Under the pieces are notes generated by a model. It searched no databases. It worked only from the letters and a program-made list of their open reading frames with translations, and had not been told where the DNA came from. Below, piece after piece: positions 6,656 through 14,186 of a DNA stretch of 14,186 bases; positions within the stretch are counted from its first letter, which is position 1, and every line of letters begins with the position of its first letter. Made by a program: the position numbers and the translations under genes. Source of the DNA: Firmicutes bacterium UBA1426 (GTDB lineage Bacteria > Bacillota > Clostridia > Peptostreptococcales > Anaerovoracaceae); assembly GCA_002329675.1 (NCBI GenBank), contig DCUA01000028.1, positions 8,447-22,632 on the forward strand, given 5' to 3'.

Positions 6656-7092
6656 TACATCAGATCCGCGCCTTGCTTACGCCTCAGAGCCTCATGTAAA
6701 AGCTCGTCCAGAGTGATAAATTTCAGCGTATCGGCAATAGCTTCGTCAAGGATATCAAAGACCATGACTTTCATGGTCTCATCGATCTCAGGTGCTTTTT
6801 CCCTGACGGATTCCTCCGTAGTTTCAAAGAGTGAAAGCTCTACAGCGAACAAAATATCATATACAGTGATTTGCAGGGGTGAACGTGACAGATAATATCC
6901 TCCCTGAGCCCCTTTAACAGAGTTGACCAGACCACCGCGCTTCAAAAGAGAAAAGACCTGTTCAAGATAGATCTTTGAAATGCCCAGCCTCTCGGATATG
7001 CTGATGACCGTCACAGAGTCAGGGGAATCGTAGCTGTGAGCCAGATCGATCATAGCAGCTAAAGCATAACGTCCCTTTGCAGATAAACGCAT
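6646..7092 (-). CDS. Rrf2-family regulator, CymR-like
   Basis: This 148-residue winged-helix regulator begins MRLSAKGRYAL, the standard Rrf2 N-terminus. The recognition helix region is ISERLGISKIYLEQV (32-46) and the wing is LVNSVKGAQGGYYLSR (55-70). It contains no cysteine at all, so it cannot bind an Fe-S cluster through the cysteine triad used by IscR. That, and the divergent cysK neighbour, favour a CymR-type role: repressing cysteine and sulfur uptake genes when cysteine is plentiful. In Bacillus and Staphylococcus CymR acts in complex with CysK. The ribosome binding site on the minus strand is AAAGGGGA, just before the ATG at 7092. The gene has its own promoter at 7125-7153. It is convergent with mnmA and overlaps it by 10 bases. 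The CymR assignment is inference; membership of Rrf2 is clear. Confidence 0.88.
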   Translation of the reverse strand: MRLSAKGRYALAAMIDLAHSYDSPDSVTVISISERLGISKIYLEQVFSLLKRGGLVNSVKGAQGGYYLSRSPLQITVYDILFAVELSLFETTEESVREKAPEIDETMKVMVFDILDEAIADTLKFITLDELLHEALRRKQGADLMYYI

Positions 7093-7124
7093 TTCGTATC
7101 CCCTTTCATACTTATTACATATGA

Positions 7125-7153
7125 ATTGTATGCTATACTTCCAGTCTCGTCAA
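7125..7153 (-). promoter_or_regulatory. Promoter of the Rrf2 regulator gene
   Basis: On the minus strand, TTGACG (plus positions 7153-7148) is followed after exactly 17 bases by TACAAT (7130-7125). Each hexamer differs from the SigA consensus at one base. Transcription would start near 7117, about 25 bases before the start codon. CATAC (7107-7111) and GTATG (7128-7132) form inverted arms around CATATG (7118-7123), over the start region and the -10 box. They could be an autoregulatory operator. Confidence 0.65.
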
Positions 7154-7192
7154 GATTGGATGAAAAAAGTAAATTTTATAAGTTTAATGCTA

Positions 7193-7221
7193 TTGACACC
7201 GGGGTAAAAAAGACGTATCAT
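7193..7221 (+). promoter_or_regulatory. Promoter of cysK
   Basis: A perfect TTGACA (7193-7198) is followed after 17 bases by TATCAT (7216-7221), five of six bases matching the -10 consensus. An A/T-rich stretch lies just upstream. Transcription would start near 7228, leaving a leader of about 107 bases. I see no T-box specifier or antiterminator motif in that leader. Confidence 0.65.
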
Positions 7222-7237
7222 CAGAATAACATATTAA

Positions 7238-7247
7238 ACATATATGT
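7238..7247. promoter_or_regulatory. Palindrome just after the cysK transcription start, possible operator
   Basis: ACATATATGT is a perfect 10-base palindrome lying about 10-20 bases downstream of the predicted cysK start point. A second imperfect palindrome, ACGGAATTCGT (7289-7299), is further into the leader. Either could bind the divergent Rrf2 regulator, but short A/T-rich palindromes are common by chance. Confidence 0.3.
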
Positions 7248-7334
7248 GATGAACAATTAAAACATGTCAGTAGTATAGGTCATATAAAACGGAATTCGTA
7301 TAAGAATAGTAATAAGGATATGGAGGTATCATCA

Positions 7335-8264
7335 ATGAGCAAGATCTATAAGAGTTTAACAGAACTGATCGGAAAAACTCCTTTATTGGAACTGACCAAT
7401 TACGAAAAGAAAATGGAGCTTTCTGCGAGGATAATCGCAAAGCTTGAATACTTTAACCCCGCAGGCAGCGTGAAAGACAGGATCGCCCTGGCCATGATAA
7501 AAGACGCTGAGGAGAAGGGACTTCTGAAGAAGGACAGCGTCATCATCGAACCCACCAGCGGTAACACAGGGATCGGTCTGGCATCCGTAGCCGCAGCCAG
7601 AGGGTATCGGGTCATCCTGACCATGCCGGAAACCATGAGCGTAGAGCGTCGCAGCCTGCTGAAAGCCTATGGGGCAGAAATCGTCCTCACAGAGGGGGCA
7701 AAGGGTATGCAGGGCGCCATCGACAAGGCACAGGAACTGGCAGATGAGACCCCGGGAGCTCTTATACCGGGACAGTTTGTGAATCCGGCAAATCCTGCGG
7801 TTCACAGAGCCACAACCGGGCCGGAGATCTGGGAAGACACAGATGGAAATGTTGATATTTTCGTTTCCGGTATTGGTACAGGCGGGACTATCACCGGAGT
7901 AGGAGAATATCTGAAATCAAAGAACAGCAATATCGAGGTCATTGCTGTAGAGCCTGCGGATTCTCCGGTGCTGTCGGAAGGTCGCAAAGGTCCTCACAAA
8001 ATCCAGGGTATCGGCGCCGGCTTCATTCCGGAGACGTTGAATACCTCCGTCTATGATGAGATCATCACCGTCACAGCGGAGGACTCATTTGAAACAGGGA
8101 AGATCCTTTCCAGAACAGAAGGACTGTTGACAGGAATCTCGTCGGGAGCGGCACTATGGGCTGCAACACAGGTGGCTAAGCGCCCGGGCAATGAAGGAAA
8201 GAACATGGTTGTACTATTACCGGATACAGGTGAACGTTATCTATCAACACCCCTTTTTGAATAA
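7335..8264 (+). CDS. cysK: Cysteine synthase A (O-acetylserine sulfhydrylase)
   Basis: This PLP enzyme makes cysteine from O-acetylserine and sulfide. The 309 residues match CysK. Seen: IGKTPLLEL (12-20), the PLP lysine K47 in NPAGSVKDR (41-49), the substrate loop PTSGNTG (73-79), the phosphate-binding GTGGT (181-185) and the C-terminal GISSGAA region. I start it at ATG 7335 because GGAGG at 7322-7326 is eight bases upstream. An in-frame ATG at 7320 overlaps that binding site and adds five residues. The gene has its own promoter and is divergent from the Rrf2 regulator. In relatives with CymR, CysK is also the regulator's partner protein, so it may have both a metabolic and a sensory role here. 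With metY, it gives the cell direct sulfhydrylation routes to both cysteine and homocysteine. Confidence 0.94.
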   Translation: MSKIYKSLTELIGKTPLLELTNYEKKMELSARIIAKLEYFNPAGSVKDRIALAMIKDAEEKGLLKKDSVIIEPTSGNTGIGLASVAAARGYRVILTMPETMSVERRSLLKAYGAEIVLTEGAKGMQGAIDKAQELADETPGALIPGQFVNPANPAVHRATTGPEIWEDTDGNVDIFVSGIGTGGTITGVGEYLKSKNSNIEVIAVEPADSPVLSEGRKGPHKIQGIGAGFIPETLNTSVYDEIITVTAEDSFETGKILSRTEGLLTGISSGAALWAATQVAKRPGNEGKNMVVLLPDTGERYLSTPLFE

Positions 8265-8365
8265 AAGAGACATGATAAAGGTCGTTCTTACATCTCGTGA
8301 CCGTTGAAAATAAGCATGCACAAGCCCGCAGGGAATTGGAGTTGCGCTGTATATAAAAGAGTGGT

Positions 8366-8391
8366 AGAATAATAAAACACATGATTATTCT
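8366..8391. repeat. Perfect 8-base inverted repeat before the CYTH gene
   Basis: AGAATAAT (8366-8373) and ATTATTCT (8384-8391) are perfect inverted arms with a 10-base loop, ending 21 bases before the start codon at 8413. No T-run follows. A TAGAAT that could be a -10 box (8365-8370) overlaps the left arm, with only a poor -35 (TTGCGC, 8342-8347). It may be an operator or a weak RNA hairpin. The rest of the 8265-8391 gap shows no clear terminator for cysK. Confidence 0.4.
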
Positions 8392-8412
8392 ATGAAATAC
8401 AGAGGTCAATCA

Positions 8413-9051
8413 ATGGAAATTGAGATGAAATACACCATAAACGATAAAGAGACTGCGGATGCCATCTGGGAAGATGATTACCTGAATGAAATCAGCGATA
8501 CATCTTCCCAGGAAACTGTCTATATGAAATCTGCTTATTTTGATACCGATGAGGGCATCCTATTAAAGAACGATGTAGCATTCCGGGTTCGTATGGAAGG
8601 CAGTAAGGTCGTTGCATCGCTCAAATGGAACGGCAGCAGTGCTGATGGTCTGCATACCCGTGAAGAAGTCAATGTTCCGATGGATGACCCGGCATGTTTT
8701 CTCGAACCGTCACCTGAGATTTTTCGGGAAAGCGATCAGGGAAGGGCAATGATGGAGCTCATCGGAAAGGAACGTCTTTACAGCATTCTGGAGATGAACT
8801 TTATCCGTAGAAGATTTCGTGTAGATTACGGAAAAAGTATTATGGAACTGGCCATCGACACAGGTGAGATCCTGACCAGTTGTGGTGAAGTGCCTATCTG
8901 CGAGCTGGAAATCGAACTGTTTTCCGGAGATCAGGAGGACGTAGTTGCTCTGGGTAATATACTGAAGGATAAATATAACCTGGTTCCCCTGGATGCCAGC
9001 AAATATGCCCGGGGACTAAAATTGCTCAGGGAATGTTATCAATTGAGATAA
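8413..9051 (+). CDS. CYTH-domain phosphohydrolase (triphosphate tunnel family)
   Basis: This 212-residue protein is a CYTH domain, the fold shared by class IV adenylate cyclases, thiamine triphosphatases and inorganic triphosphatases. Its tunnel binds triphosphates through inward-facing charged residues. Seen: the ExExK signature MEIEMKY (E2, E4, K6), AYFDT (41-45), FRVRMEG (57-63), SLKW (69-72), TREEVNV (82-88), IRRRFRV (131-137), LAIDTGE (146-152), ICELEIEL (162-169) and SKYARGLKL (196-204). All charged strands of the family are present, so it should be active. The substrate cannot be told from sequence. There is no C-terminal CHAD domain. I start at ATG 8413 because AGAGG (8401-8405) is seven bases upstream and the product begins exactly with the EIE signature. 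The in-frame ATG at 8392 has no binding site. A terminator closes the gene. Confidence 0.85.
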   Translation: MEIEMKYTINDKETADAIWEDDYLNEISDTSSQETVYMKSAYFDTDEGILLKNDVAFRVRMEGSKVVASLKWNGSSADGLHTREEVNVPMDDPACFLEPSPEIFRESDQGRAMMELIGKERLYSILEMNFIRRRFRVDYGKSIMELAIDTGEILTSCGEVPICELEIELFSGDQEDVVALGNILKDKYNLVPLDASKYARGLKLLRECYQLR

Positions 9052-9093
9052 AGACGAAAGAGGAAAGATTCCTCGCATCAGGAAGGCATGATA

Positions 9094-9130
9094 TGGCCGA
9101 TGTTATCGATGAACGTCGGCCAACTTTTAT
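9094..9130 (+). terminator. Intrinsic terminator after the CYTH gene
   Basis: TGGCCGATGTT (9094-9104) pairs with AACGTCGGCCA (9112-9122) as an 11-base-pair stem with one T-G wobble and a seven-base loop. It is followed by ACTTTTATG. The T-tract is short, but the stem is strong and well placed 42 bases after the stop codon. From here to 9243 the sequence is A/T-rich with no gene that I can support. Confidence 0.75.
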
Positions 9131-9243
9131 GTTAATATATAAAAAAACACGCATAACCTCGATAATTCGTCGAATATTGATGGAAAATGGCAAAATATAT
9201 CCAAAAAACCTAAGGAAACATGTCAATTCGGGCTGTTTTCTGC

Positions 9244-9272
9244 TTTACTTTATGGGTATAAATTAATATAAT
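9244..9272 (+). promoter_or_regulatory. Promoter of the tig-clpP-clpX cluster
   Basis: A perfect TATAAT (9267-9272) is preceded after 17 bases by TTTACT (9244-9249), which matches four of six bases of the -35 consensus. Transcription would start near 9279, giving a leader of about 40 bases before tig. I looked for CtsR heptad and CIRCE-type heat-shock operators here and saw none. Confidence 0.55.
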
Positions 9273-9318
9273 GTATCCGCTGTTACTTAAAAGGATAAAC
9301 ACAGGAGGAATCACTTAC

Positions 9319-10605
9319 ATGAAAGCAACAATGCTGAGCAAGGAAAAGAATGACGTTACATTTAAAATGGACTTTGAGGCGGATGAGTTTGAGAACGCGA
9401 TCAATAACGCTTATAAGGCAACTAAGCATCAATACAATATAGATGGTTTTCGTAAAGGCAAGGCCCCAAGAAAGCTTATTGAAAAGAAATATGGAGAAGA
9501 CATATTCTATGAGGATGCGATCAACCAGTTATTTTCCGATAGCTACCCCGTAGCGCTGGAGGAGCTGAAGATCGACCCTGTAGACAGGCCCTCTGCCGAA
9601 TTTGATAAGATCGAAGCAAATAAAGGCTTTGGAGTAAACATAACGGTCACTGTTGTCCCTGAAGTCGAGGTAAAGGATTATAAGGGTGTCAAGATCGCCA
9701 AGGTGGACGATTCTGTATCGGATGAAGATGTGGACAAGGATCTGGAAGCGATGCAGAAGAGAAACTCCAGAATGGTAGTAGTTGAAAGACCTGCAAAAGA
9801 AGGCGATACAGTATTGATCGATTATGCAGGATTTGTAGGAGAAGAACAGTTCGAGGGCGGAACCGCTGAGCGTCAGCCTCTGACTCTGGGTTCCAACACC
9901 TTCATTCCAGGTTTTGAAGAGCAGCTGATCGGGGCTTCCGTTGGTGACGAAGTAGATGTCAAAGTGACCTTCCCCGAAGAGTATCATTCCGAAGATCTCG
10001 CAGGCAAAGAAGCTGTGTTCAAATGCAAAGTGCATGAGATAAAAGAAACCGAGCTTCCGGAGATCGACGACGAGTTTGCGAAGGACGTCAGCGAGTTCGA
10101 AACATTGGAAGAATTGAAAGCTGATATCAGGCATAAGTTAGAAAAGATTGCGAAAGATAAAGCGGAGTATGAGATGAAAAACGCTGTTCTGGAAAAGGTA
10201 TATGAAGGAACAGAGATCGACATACCGGAGGTCATGGTAGAAAACCAGATCGACGACATGCTCCAGGAGTTCCAGCAGCAGCTGCGCTACCAGGGTCTGG
10301 ATCTGAACCAGTACTTTGAATATCTGAACAAGAGTATCAGCGAATTCAGAGAAGAGATCAAGCCGGATGCTTACAAAAAGGTTAAGACAAAACTTGTTGT
10401 GGAAGCTGTCGCCAATGCAGAGGATCTGAATGCTTCGGAAGAAGATATTGAAAAAGAACTGGCTGCTATGGCGGAACAATATAAGATGGATGTAGATAAA
10501 CTGAAAGAGGTAATGGGTGACCAGGGTCTCCATTATATCAAGCAGGACATCAGAAACAGAAAGGCTATCGATCTCATGTACGAAAGTGCGGTTGTAGAAG
10601 GATAG
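9319..10605 (+). CDS. tig: Trigger factor, ribosome-associated chaperone
   Basis: Trigger factor binds near the ribosome exit tunnel and shields nascent chains; it also has peptidyl-prolyl isomerase activity. The protein has 428 residues, a typical length. The ribosome-docking signature GFRKGKAPR is at 43-51 in the N-terminal domain. The FKBP-type isomerase domain follows (about 155-245: [30 protein letters not shown]). The remainder is the long helical chaperone domain. I start it at ATG 9319, ten bases after AGGAGG (9303-9308). An in-frame ATG at 9271 overlaps the -10 box and has no binding site, so the 16 extra residues are not real. It leads the protein-quality-control cluster, 31 bases before clpP with no terminator between, the standard order in Bacillota. 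Confidence 0.96.
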   Translation: MKATMLSKEKNDVTFKMDFEADEFENAINNAYKATKHQYNIDGFRKGKAPRKLIEKKYGEDIFYEDAINQLFSDSYPVALEELKIDPVDRPSAEFDKIEANKGFGVNITVTVVPEVEVKDYKGVKIAKVDDSVSDEDVDKDLEAMQKRNSRMVVVERPAKEGDTVLIDYAGFVGEEQFEGGTAERQPLTLGSNTFIPGFEEQLIGASVGDEVDVKVTFPEEYHSEDLAGKEAVFKCKVHEIKETELPEIDDEFAKDVSEFETLEELKADIRHKLEKIAKDKAEYEMKNAVLEKVYEGTEIDIPEVMVENQIDDMLQEFQQQLRYQGLDLNQYFEYLNKSISEFREEIKPDAYKKVKTKLVVEAVANAEDLNASEEDIEKELAAMAEQYKMDVDKLKEVMGDQGLHYIKQDIRNRKAIDLMYESAVVEG

Positions 10606-10636
10606 TACTGACGAAGGATATGAAGGGGGAAACCAA

Positions 10637-11221
10637 ATGTCATTGATCCCAATGGTTGTAGAGCAAACAAGTCGCGGTGAGCGATCCTATGATATCTACT
10701 CAAGATTATTGAAGGACCGCATCATCTTTCTCGGTGAAGAAGTCAACGAACACAGCGCCAGCGTAGTGGTTGCGCAGCTTCTTTTCCTGGAAGCTGAAGA
10801 TCCCACCAAGGATATCAACTTCTATATAAACAGCCCCGGAGGCTCCATCGCTTCGGGTATGGCGATCTATGATACTATGCGTTACATTAAACCGGATGTT
10901 TCAACCATCTGTATCGGAATGGCGGCAAGCATGGGAGCTTTCCTGCTGGCAGCCGGTACAAAAGGAAAACGGTTTGCACTGCCGAACTCAGAAATTATGA
11001 TCCATCAGCCGCTCGGAGGAATGAGCGGTCAGGCAGAGGATATGAGGATCCATGCAGAACGCATCATAAGGACCAGAGAAAAGCTGAACCGTATCCTCAG
11101 CGATATCACGGGTCAACCGCTGGAGCGGATCGCCAAAGATACTGACCGCGACAATTTCATGGATGCGGAGGATGCCGTAAAATATGGGATCATCGATAAG
11201 GTATTAGTATCCAGAGAGTAA
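10637..11221 (+). CDS. clpP: ATP-dependent Clp protease proteolytic subunit
   Basis: ClpP forms the 14-subunit proteolytic barrel that degrades proteins unfolded by ClpX or ClpC/ClpA. The 194 residues match the usual mature length. The serine-protease triad is complete: S98 in [10 protein letters not shown]123 in MIHQPLGG, and D172 in DTDRDNF. The sequence begins [24 protein letters not shown], the usual N-terminal region with only a very short propeptide. The oxyanion glycines are in NSPGGS (65-70). The strong binding site AAGGGGG lies just before the ATG. The gene sits between tig and clpX, 25 bases before the latter, so protease and unfoldase are probably made from one transcript. Confidence 0.97.
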   Translation: MSLIPMVVEQTSRGERSYDIYSRLLKDRIIFLGEEVNEHSASVVVAQLLFLEAEDPTKDINFYINSPGGSIASGMAIYDTMRYIKPDVSTICIGMAASMGAFLLAAGTKGKRFALPNSEIMIHQPLGGMSGQAEDMRIHAERIIRTREKLNRILSDITGQPLERIAKDTDRDNFMDAEDAVKYGIIDKVLVSRE

Positions 11222-11246
11222 TAAAATCTATTTGAAAGGGAGTAAT

Positions 11247-12530
11247 ATGGGAAAATACGACGAATCAAAACAATTAAAATGTTCTTTTTGCGGAAAGCCT
11301 CAAGACCAGGTAAGACGACTTGTGGCTGGACCGAATGTATATATTTGCGATGAATGCATCGAGCTTTGCCAGGACATCATAAAGGAAGAATTTGCTGACA
11401 TGATGTCCGGGAGGGGTGACTTCGGTGATCCCACGTCATTGCCGAAACCAAAAGAGATCGCCGAGGCATTGTCAGATTACGTGATCGGCCAGGAAGATGC
11501 CAAGAAAGCCCTCGCAGTAGCCGTGTACAACCACTATAAGAGGATCGGCGCTTTCGGAGGCGGCCCTGAGGACGATGTAGAGCTTCAGAAGAGCAACATC
11601 ATCATGATGGGTCCCACCGGTTCCGGAAAGACACTGCTGGCTCAGACCTTAGCAAAAATCCTCAATGTACCCTTTGCCATCGCCGATGCCACCGCATTAA
11701 CGGAAGCCGGATATGTGGGCGAGGACGTGGAGAATATTCTGCTTAAGCTGATCCAGGCGGCGGATTACGATCTTGAGAAGGCCCAGAAGGGCATCGTATA
11801 TGTGGATGAGATCGATAAGATCGCCAGAAAGACAGAAAATCCTTCAATAACTCGTGATGTGAGTGGAGAAGGTGTCCAGCAGGCGCTTCTGAAGATCCTG
11901 GAGGGCACTGTGGCAAGCGTACCACCTCAGGGAGGACGTAAACATCCCCATCAGGATTTTATACAGTTCGACACGACCAATGTACTGTTCATCTGCGGTG
12001 GTGCCTTTGATGGCCTGGATAAGATCATCCAGAGGAGGGTCGGGGAAAAGACCATCGGTTTCAACTCTCAGATCAGATCCTCATCGGCTGAGGGAGCAGA
12101 GGTGCTGAAAGCCGTTCAGGCAGAAGATCTTCTGAAATACGGATTGATTCCGGAGTTTATCGGAAGGTTGCCCGTCATGGTCACTTTGGAGGAATTATCC
12201 AAAGAAGCATTGGTACGTATTATCAAGGAGCCCAAGAATGCCCTGCTCAAGCAATACAAAAAGCTGTTCCAGCTGGATGGGGTCGAGCTCGAAATTGATG
12301 ATGATGCGGTTCTCCGGTTGGCAGAAAAGGCCATTGAGAGAAAGACGGGGGCCAGGGGTCTCCGAAGCATCATGGAGCATATCATGACGGATATTATGTA
12401 TGAGATCCCATCGAGAGATGACATCAGGAAGTGCATAATAACAAAGAGTACAATAGATCATAACACGGGGCCAACTTTAGTTCTCAGAGATGCAAAAAGA
12501 CTCGAGAAGAAAGAGGAGACTGCATCGTAA
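11247..12530 (+). CDS. clpX: ATP-dependent Clp protease ATP-binding subunit ClpX
   Basis: ClpX is the hexameric AAA+ unfoldase that feeds substrates to ClpP. The protein has 427 residues. The N-terminal zinc-binding domain has four cysteines (C12, C15, C34, C37). Walker A is GPTGSGKT (122-129) and Walker B VDEIDK (186-191). The pore loops are GYVGED (155-160) and the RKH motif (231-233). The IGF loop that docks on ClpP is present (270-272), and sensor 2 is in TGARGLRS near the C-terminus. All parts needed for ClpP partnership are thus visible. I start it at ATG 11247, behind AAAGGGAG (11235-11242). An in-frame TTG at 11232 lies upstream of that site and is not used. A hairpin with a T-run follows five bases after the stop. 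Confidence 0.97.
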   Translation: MGKYDESKQLKCSFCGKPQDQVRRLVAGPNVYICDECIELCQDIIKEEFADMMSGRGDFGDPTSLPKPKEIAEALSDYVIGQEDAKKALAVAVYNHYKRIGAFGGGPEDDVELQKSNIIMMGPTGSGKTLLAQTLAKILNVPFAIADATALTEAGYVGEDVENILLKLIQAADYDLEKAQKGIVYVDEIDKIARKTENPSITRDVSGEGVQQALLKILEGTVASVPPQGGRKHPHQDFIQFDTTNVLFICGGAFDGLDKIIQRRVGEKTIGFNSQIRSSSAEGAEVLKAVQAEDLLKYGLIPEFIGRLPVMVTLEELSKEALVRIIKEPKNALLKQYKKLFQLDGVELEIDDDAVLRLAEKAIERKTGARGLRSIMEHIMTDIMYEIPSRDDIRKCIITKSTIDHNTGPTLVLRDAKRLEKKEETAS

Positions 12531-12534
12531 CAGA

Positions 12535-12565
12535 AAAAACAGACGGCTATCCGCCGCCTGTTTTT
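12535..12565 (+). terminator. Terminator-like hairpin between clpX and lon
   Basis: AAAAACAG (12535-12542) pairs with CTGTTTTT (12558-12565). After an A/C mismatch, CGGC pairs with GCCG around the loop TATCC. The TTTTT at the 3' side makes it a good intrinsic terminator. It ends six bases before the lon ribosome binding site, so it either lowers read-through into lon or acts as an attenuator. Confidence 0.75.
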
Positions 12566-12584
12566 CAACTAAGGAGGTTAAGAG

Positions 12585-14186
12585 ATGAAGAAGATAAAAG
12601 ATAACGACGAGTTAGAAAAGGACATTCAGGAATATGAAGAGGACTTGAATGACGTTATGCCTATGATCCCTCTGAGAGGGTTGTCGATCTTTCCATATAT
12701 GGTACTTCATTTTGATATAGGAAGAGAAAAATCCATCAGCGCTCTGGAAAAAGCCATGATGATGAACCAGACCGTATTCTTGTCGGCTCAGGTGGCCGCA
12801 GAGACAGATCTGCCCACAAGGGACGATTTCTATCAAGTTGGGACCATTGCTAAGATCAAACAAATGCTGCGCTTGCCCGGGGATACGATTCGAGTCCTTG
12901 TGGAGGGTGTCAGCAGGGGGCGCATTGAGGAATTCATATTTGAGGTTCCCTATTTTAAGTGCAGAGTCACGGCTATAAAGGAACAGGAATTCGAGAGCAT
13001 TCCCCCGCGTATCGTGGCATTGATGCGGACGGTATTATCCTCTTTTGAGGAGTACGTCAACTATAGCCCGAGAATCTCCCAGGAGGTCTTTCCTTCTGTG
13101 GTGACAGTTGAGCAGCCCGGCCGGCTGGCAGATGTGATAACCTCTCATCTGGATATCAAGACTGAGGAAAAACAGGACATACTGGAGGCCTTTGATATTG
13201 AAGAGCGTCTCGAACTGTTAAATACGATCCTTACCAAGGAAATCGAGATCCTGAAGATTGAGAGTTCGATCACTAACAAAGTCAGGACTCAGATTAACAA
13301 GAGCCAGAGGGAGTACTATCTGAAGGAGCAGCTCCGGGTGATCCAGGAGGAACTCGGGGAGGATGAAGATTCCGAGGACGAGATCCGCAACTGGCTTGAG
13401 CAGTTAAAGAAGCTCAAGCTTCAGCCTGCAGTCCACGAGAAAATAGAGAAAGAGATCAAACGACTGAGAAAGATCCAGGGAGGTTCCGCAGAAGGAGGCG
13501 TTATTCGCACCTATGTGGAATGGATCCTTGCTTTGCCATGGAACAAATCCTCCAAGGACAACAAGGACATCAAGCTTGCAGAGGCCATACTCAACGAAGA
13601 CCATTACGGTTTAGATAAGGTTAAGGAGCGTGTTCTTGAGTACCTGGCTGTGATTCAGCTATCAAAGAGCATGAAGGGCCCGATCCTATGCCTTGTCGGG
13701 CCGCCGGGAACAGGAAAAACATCCATCGCAAAGTCTATTGCGAGGTCACTTAACCGGAATTTTGTCCGCATGTCCCTCGGTGGTGTGAGAGACGAAGCCG
13801 AAATAAGAGGGCACAGGAGAACATATATCGGGGCTATCCCGGGACGGATCATTTCCGCCATTAAGGAAGGGAAGACAAACAACCCTGTATTCCTATTTGA
13901 CGAAGTAGACAAGATCGGAAACGATTTTCGCGGAGACCCTGCTTCAGCATTGCTGGAAGTACTTGATCCCGAACAAAACAAGACCTTCACAGATCACTAT
14001 CTGGAGGTTCCCTTTGACCTTTCAAAGGTGATGTTCATCACTACGGCGAATACCACGGATACCATACCCAGGCCTTTGCTGGACAGAATGGAGGTCATAC
14101 AGGTCACGGGCTACACAGAAGAGGAAAAGGTCAATATCGCAGAGCAGTATCTGATTCCTAAGAAAATCAAGGAGCACGGTCTGAAG
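12585..14186 (+). CDS. lon: ATP-dependent protease Lon, 5' part (runs off the window)
   Basis: The reading frame is open from ATG 12585 to the right edge: 534 codons of a protein usually near 770-800 residues. Lon degrades misfolded and short-lived regulatory proteins in the cytoplasm. The N-terminal substrate-recognition domain begins at MIPLRGLSIFPYMV (about 27-40). The helical signature REYYLKEQL is near residue 242, and the LPWN element (YVEWILALPWN) near 310-320. Walker A is GPPGTGKT (372-379) and Walker B FLFDEVDKI, with D439 and E440. The Ser-Lys proteolytic domain lies beyond the window, so activity cannot be judged. AAGGAGG at 12571-12577 gives a strong start seven bases downstream. 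The only gap before it is filled by the clpX hairpin, so lon must be read through that hairpin or from a promoter inside clpX. Confidence 0.95.
   Translation, partial: MKKIKDNDELEKDIQEYEEDLNDVMPMIPLRGLSIFPYMVLHFDIGREKSISALEKAMMMNQTVFLSAQVAAETDLPTRDDFYQVGTIAKIKQMLRLPGDTIRVLVEGVSRGRIEEFIFEVPYFKCRVTAIKEQEFESIPPRIVALMRTVLSSFEEYVNYSPRISQEVFPSVVTVEQPGRLADVITSHLDIKTEEKQDILEAFDIEERLELLNTILTKEIEILKIESSITNKVRTQINKSQREYYLKEQLRVIQEELGEDEDSEDEIRNWLEQLKKLKLQPAVHEKIEKEIKRLRKIQGGSAEGGVIRTYVEWILALPWNKSSKDNKDIKLAEAILNEDHYGLDKVKERVLEYLAVIQLSKSMKGPILCLVGPPGTGKTSIAKSIARSLNRNFVRMSLGGVRDEAEIRGHRRTYIGAIPGRIISAIKEGKTNNPVFLFDEVDKIGNDFRGDPASALLEVLDPEQNKTFTDHYLEVPFDLSKVMFITTANTTDTIPRPLLDRMEVIQVTGYTEEEKVNIAEQYLIPKKIKEHGLK

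Noticed and set aside
9033..9266. 77-residue frame after the CYTH gene
   Set aside because: It overlaps the CYTH 3' end, runs through the terminator hairpin and up to the tig -10 box, and lacks a ribosome binding site and family motifs.
9271..9318. Upstream ATG start for tig
   Set aside because: It overlaps the TATAAT box, and the true start at 9319 has AGGAGG at the right distance and the conserved N-terminus.

Overview
The window looks chromosomal and comes from a low-to-moderate-GC Gram-positive anaerobe. It is most likely a member of the Clostridia (Bacillota), but the family is not resolved. The main reasons are the tig-clpP-clpX-lon order with strong AGGAGG-type ribosome binding sites, a cysteine-free Rrf2 regulator next to cysK, the MetY-type sulfhydrylase, and SigA-type TTGACA/TATAAT promoters. 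All genes are on the + strand except the Rrf2 regulator.

Region 1 (1-970) is accessory. It holds a complete REP-associated Y1 (HUH) transposase-like gene with its own promoter. Copies of a 15-base repeat (GGTCTGTCCCCGTGG) lie on both sides of it, in opposite orientation. The same repeat recurs as short arrays at 3427-3507 and 4171-4219, always between a stop codon and the next ribosome binding site. Within arrays the period is 33 (once 34) bases, and each array ends in a bare 15-mer. This transposase-plus-repeat family is the most unusual content of the window.

Region 2 (986-4170) is a tightly packed housekeeping and repair cluster: 2',3'-cyclic RNA phosphodiesterase (thpR), O6-alkylguanine-DNA methyltransferase (ogt), type I asparaginase (ansA), a stand-alone Smr-domain protein and, after a repeat array, a CoA-pyrophosphatase-like Nudix hydrolase.

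Region 3 (4249-8264) is concerned with sulfur. It holds O-acetylhomoserine sulfhydrylase (metY), tRNA 2-thiouridylase (mnmA), a convergent Rrf2/CymR-like regulator and a divergent cysteine synthase (cysK). The 242-base rrf2-cysK gap carries a well-formed promoter for each gene plus small palindromes that could be operators. In Bacillus and Staphylococcus, CymR senses cysteine status through a complex with CysK, so this pairing may be functional.

Region 4 (8413-9130) is a CYTH-domain phosphohydrolase gene of unknown substrate, closed by a strong stem-loop terminator. Region 5 (9244-14186) is the protein-quality-control cluster: trigger factor, ClpP, ClpX, an intrinsic-terminator-like hairpin, and the first 534 codons of Lon, which runs off the right edge. 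No tRNA, rRNA, CRISPR array or recognisable riboswitch was seen. No stretch longer than 300 bases lacks a gene.
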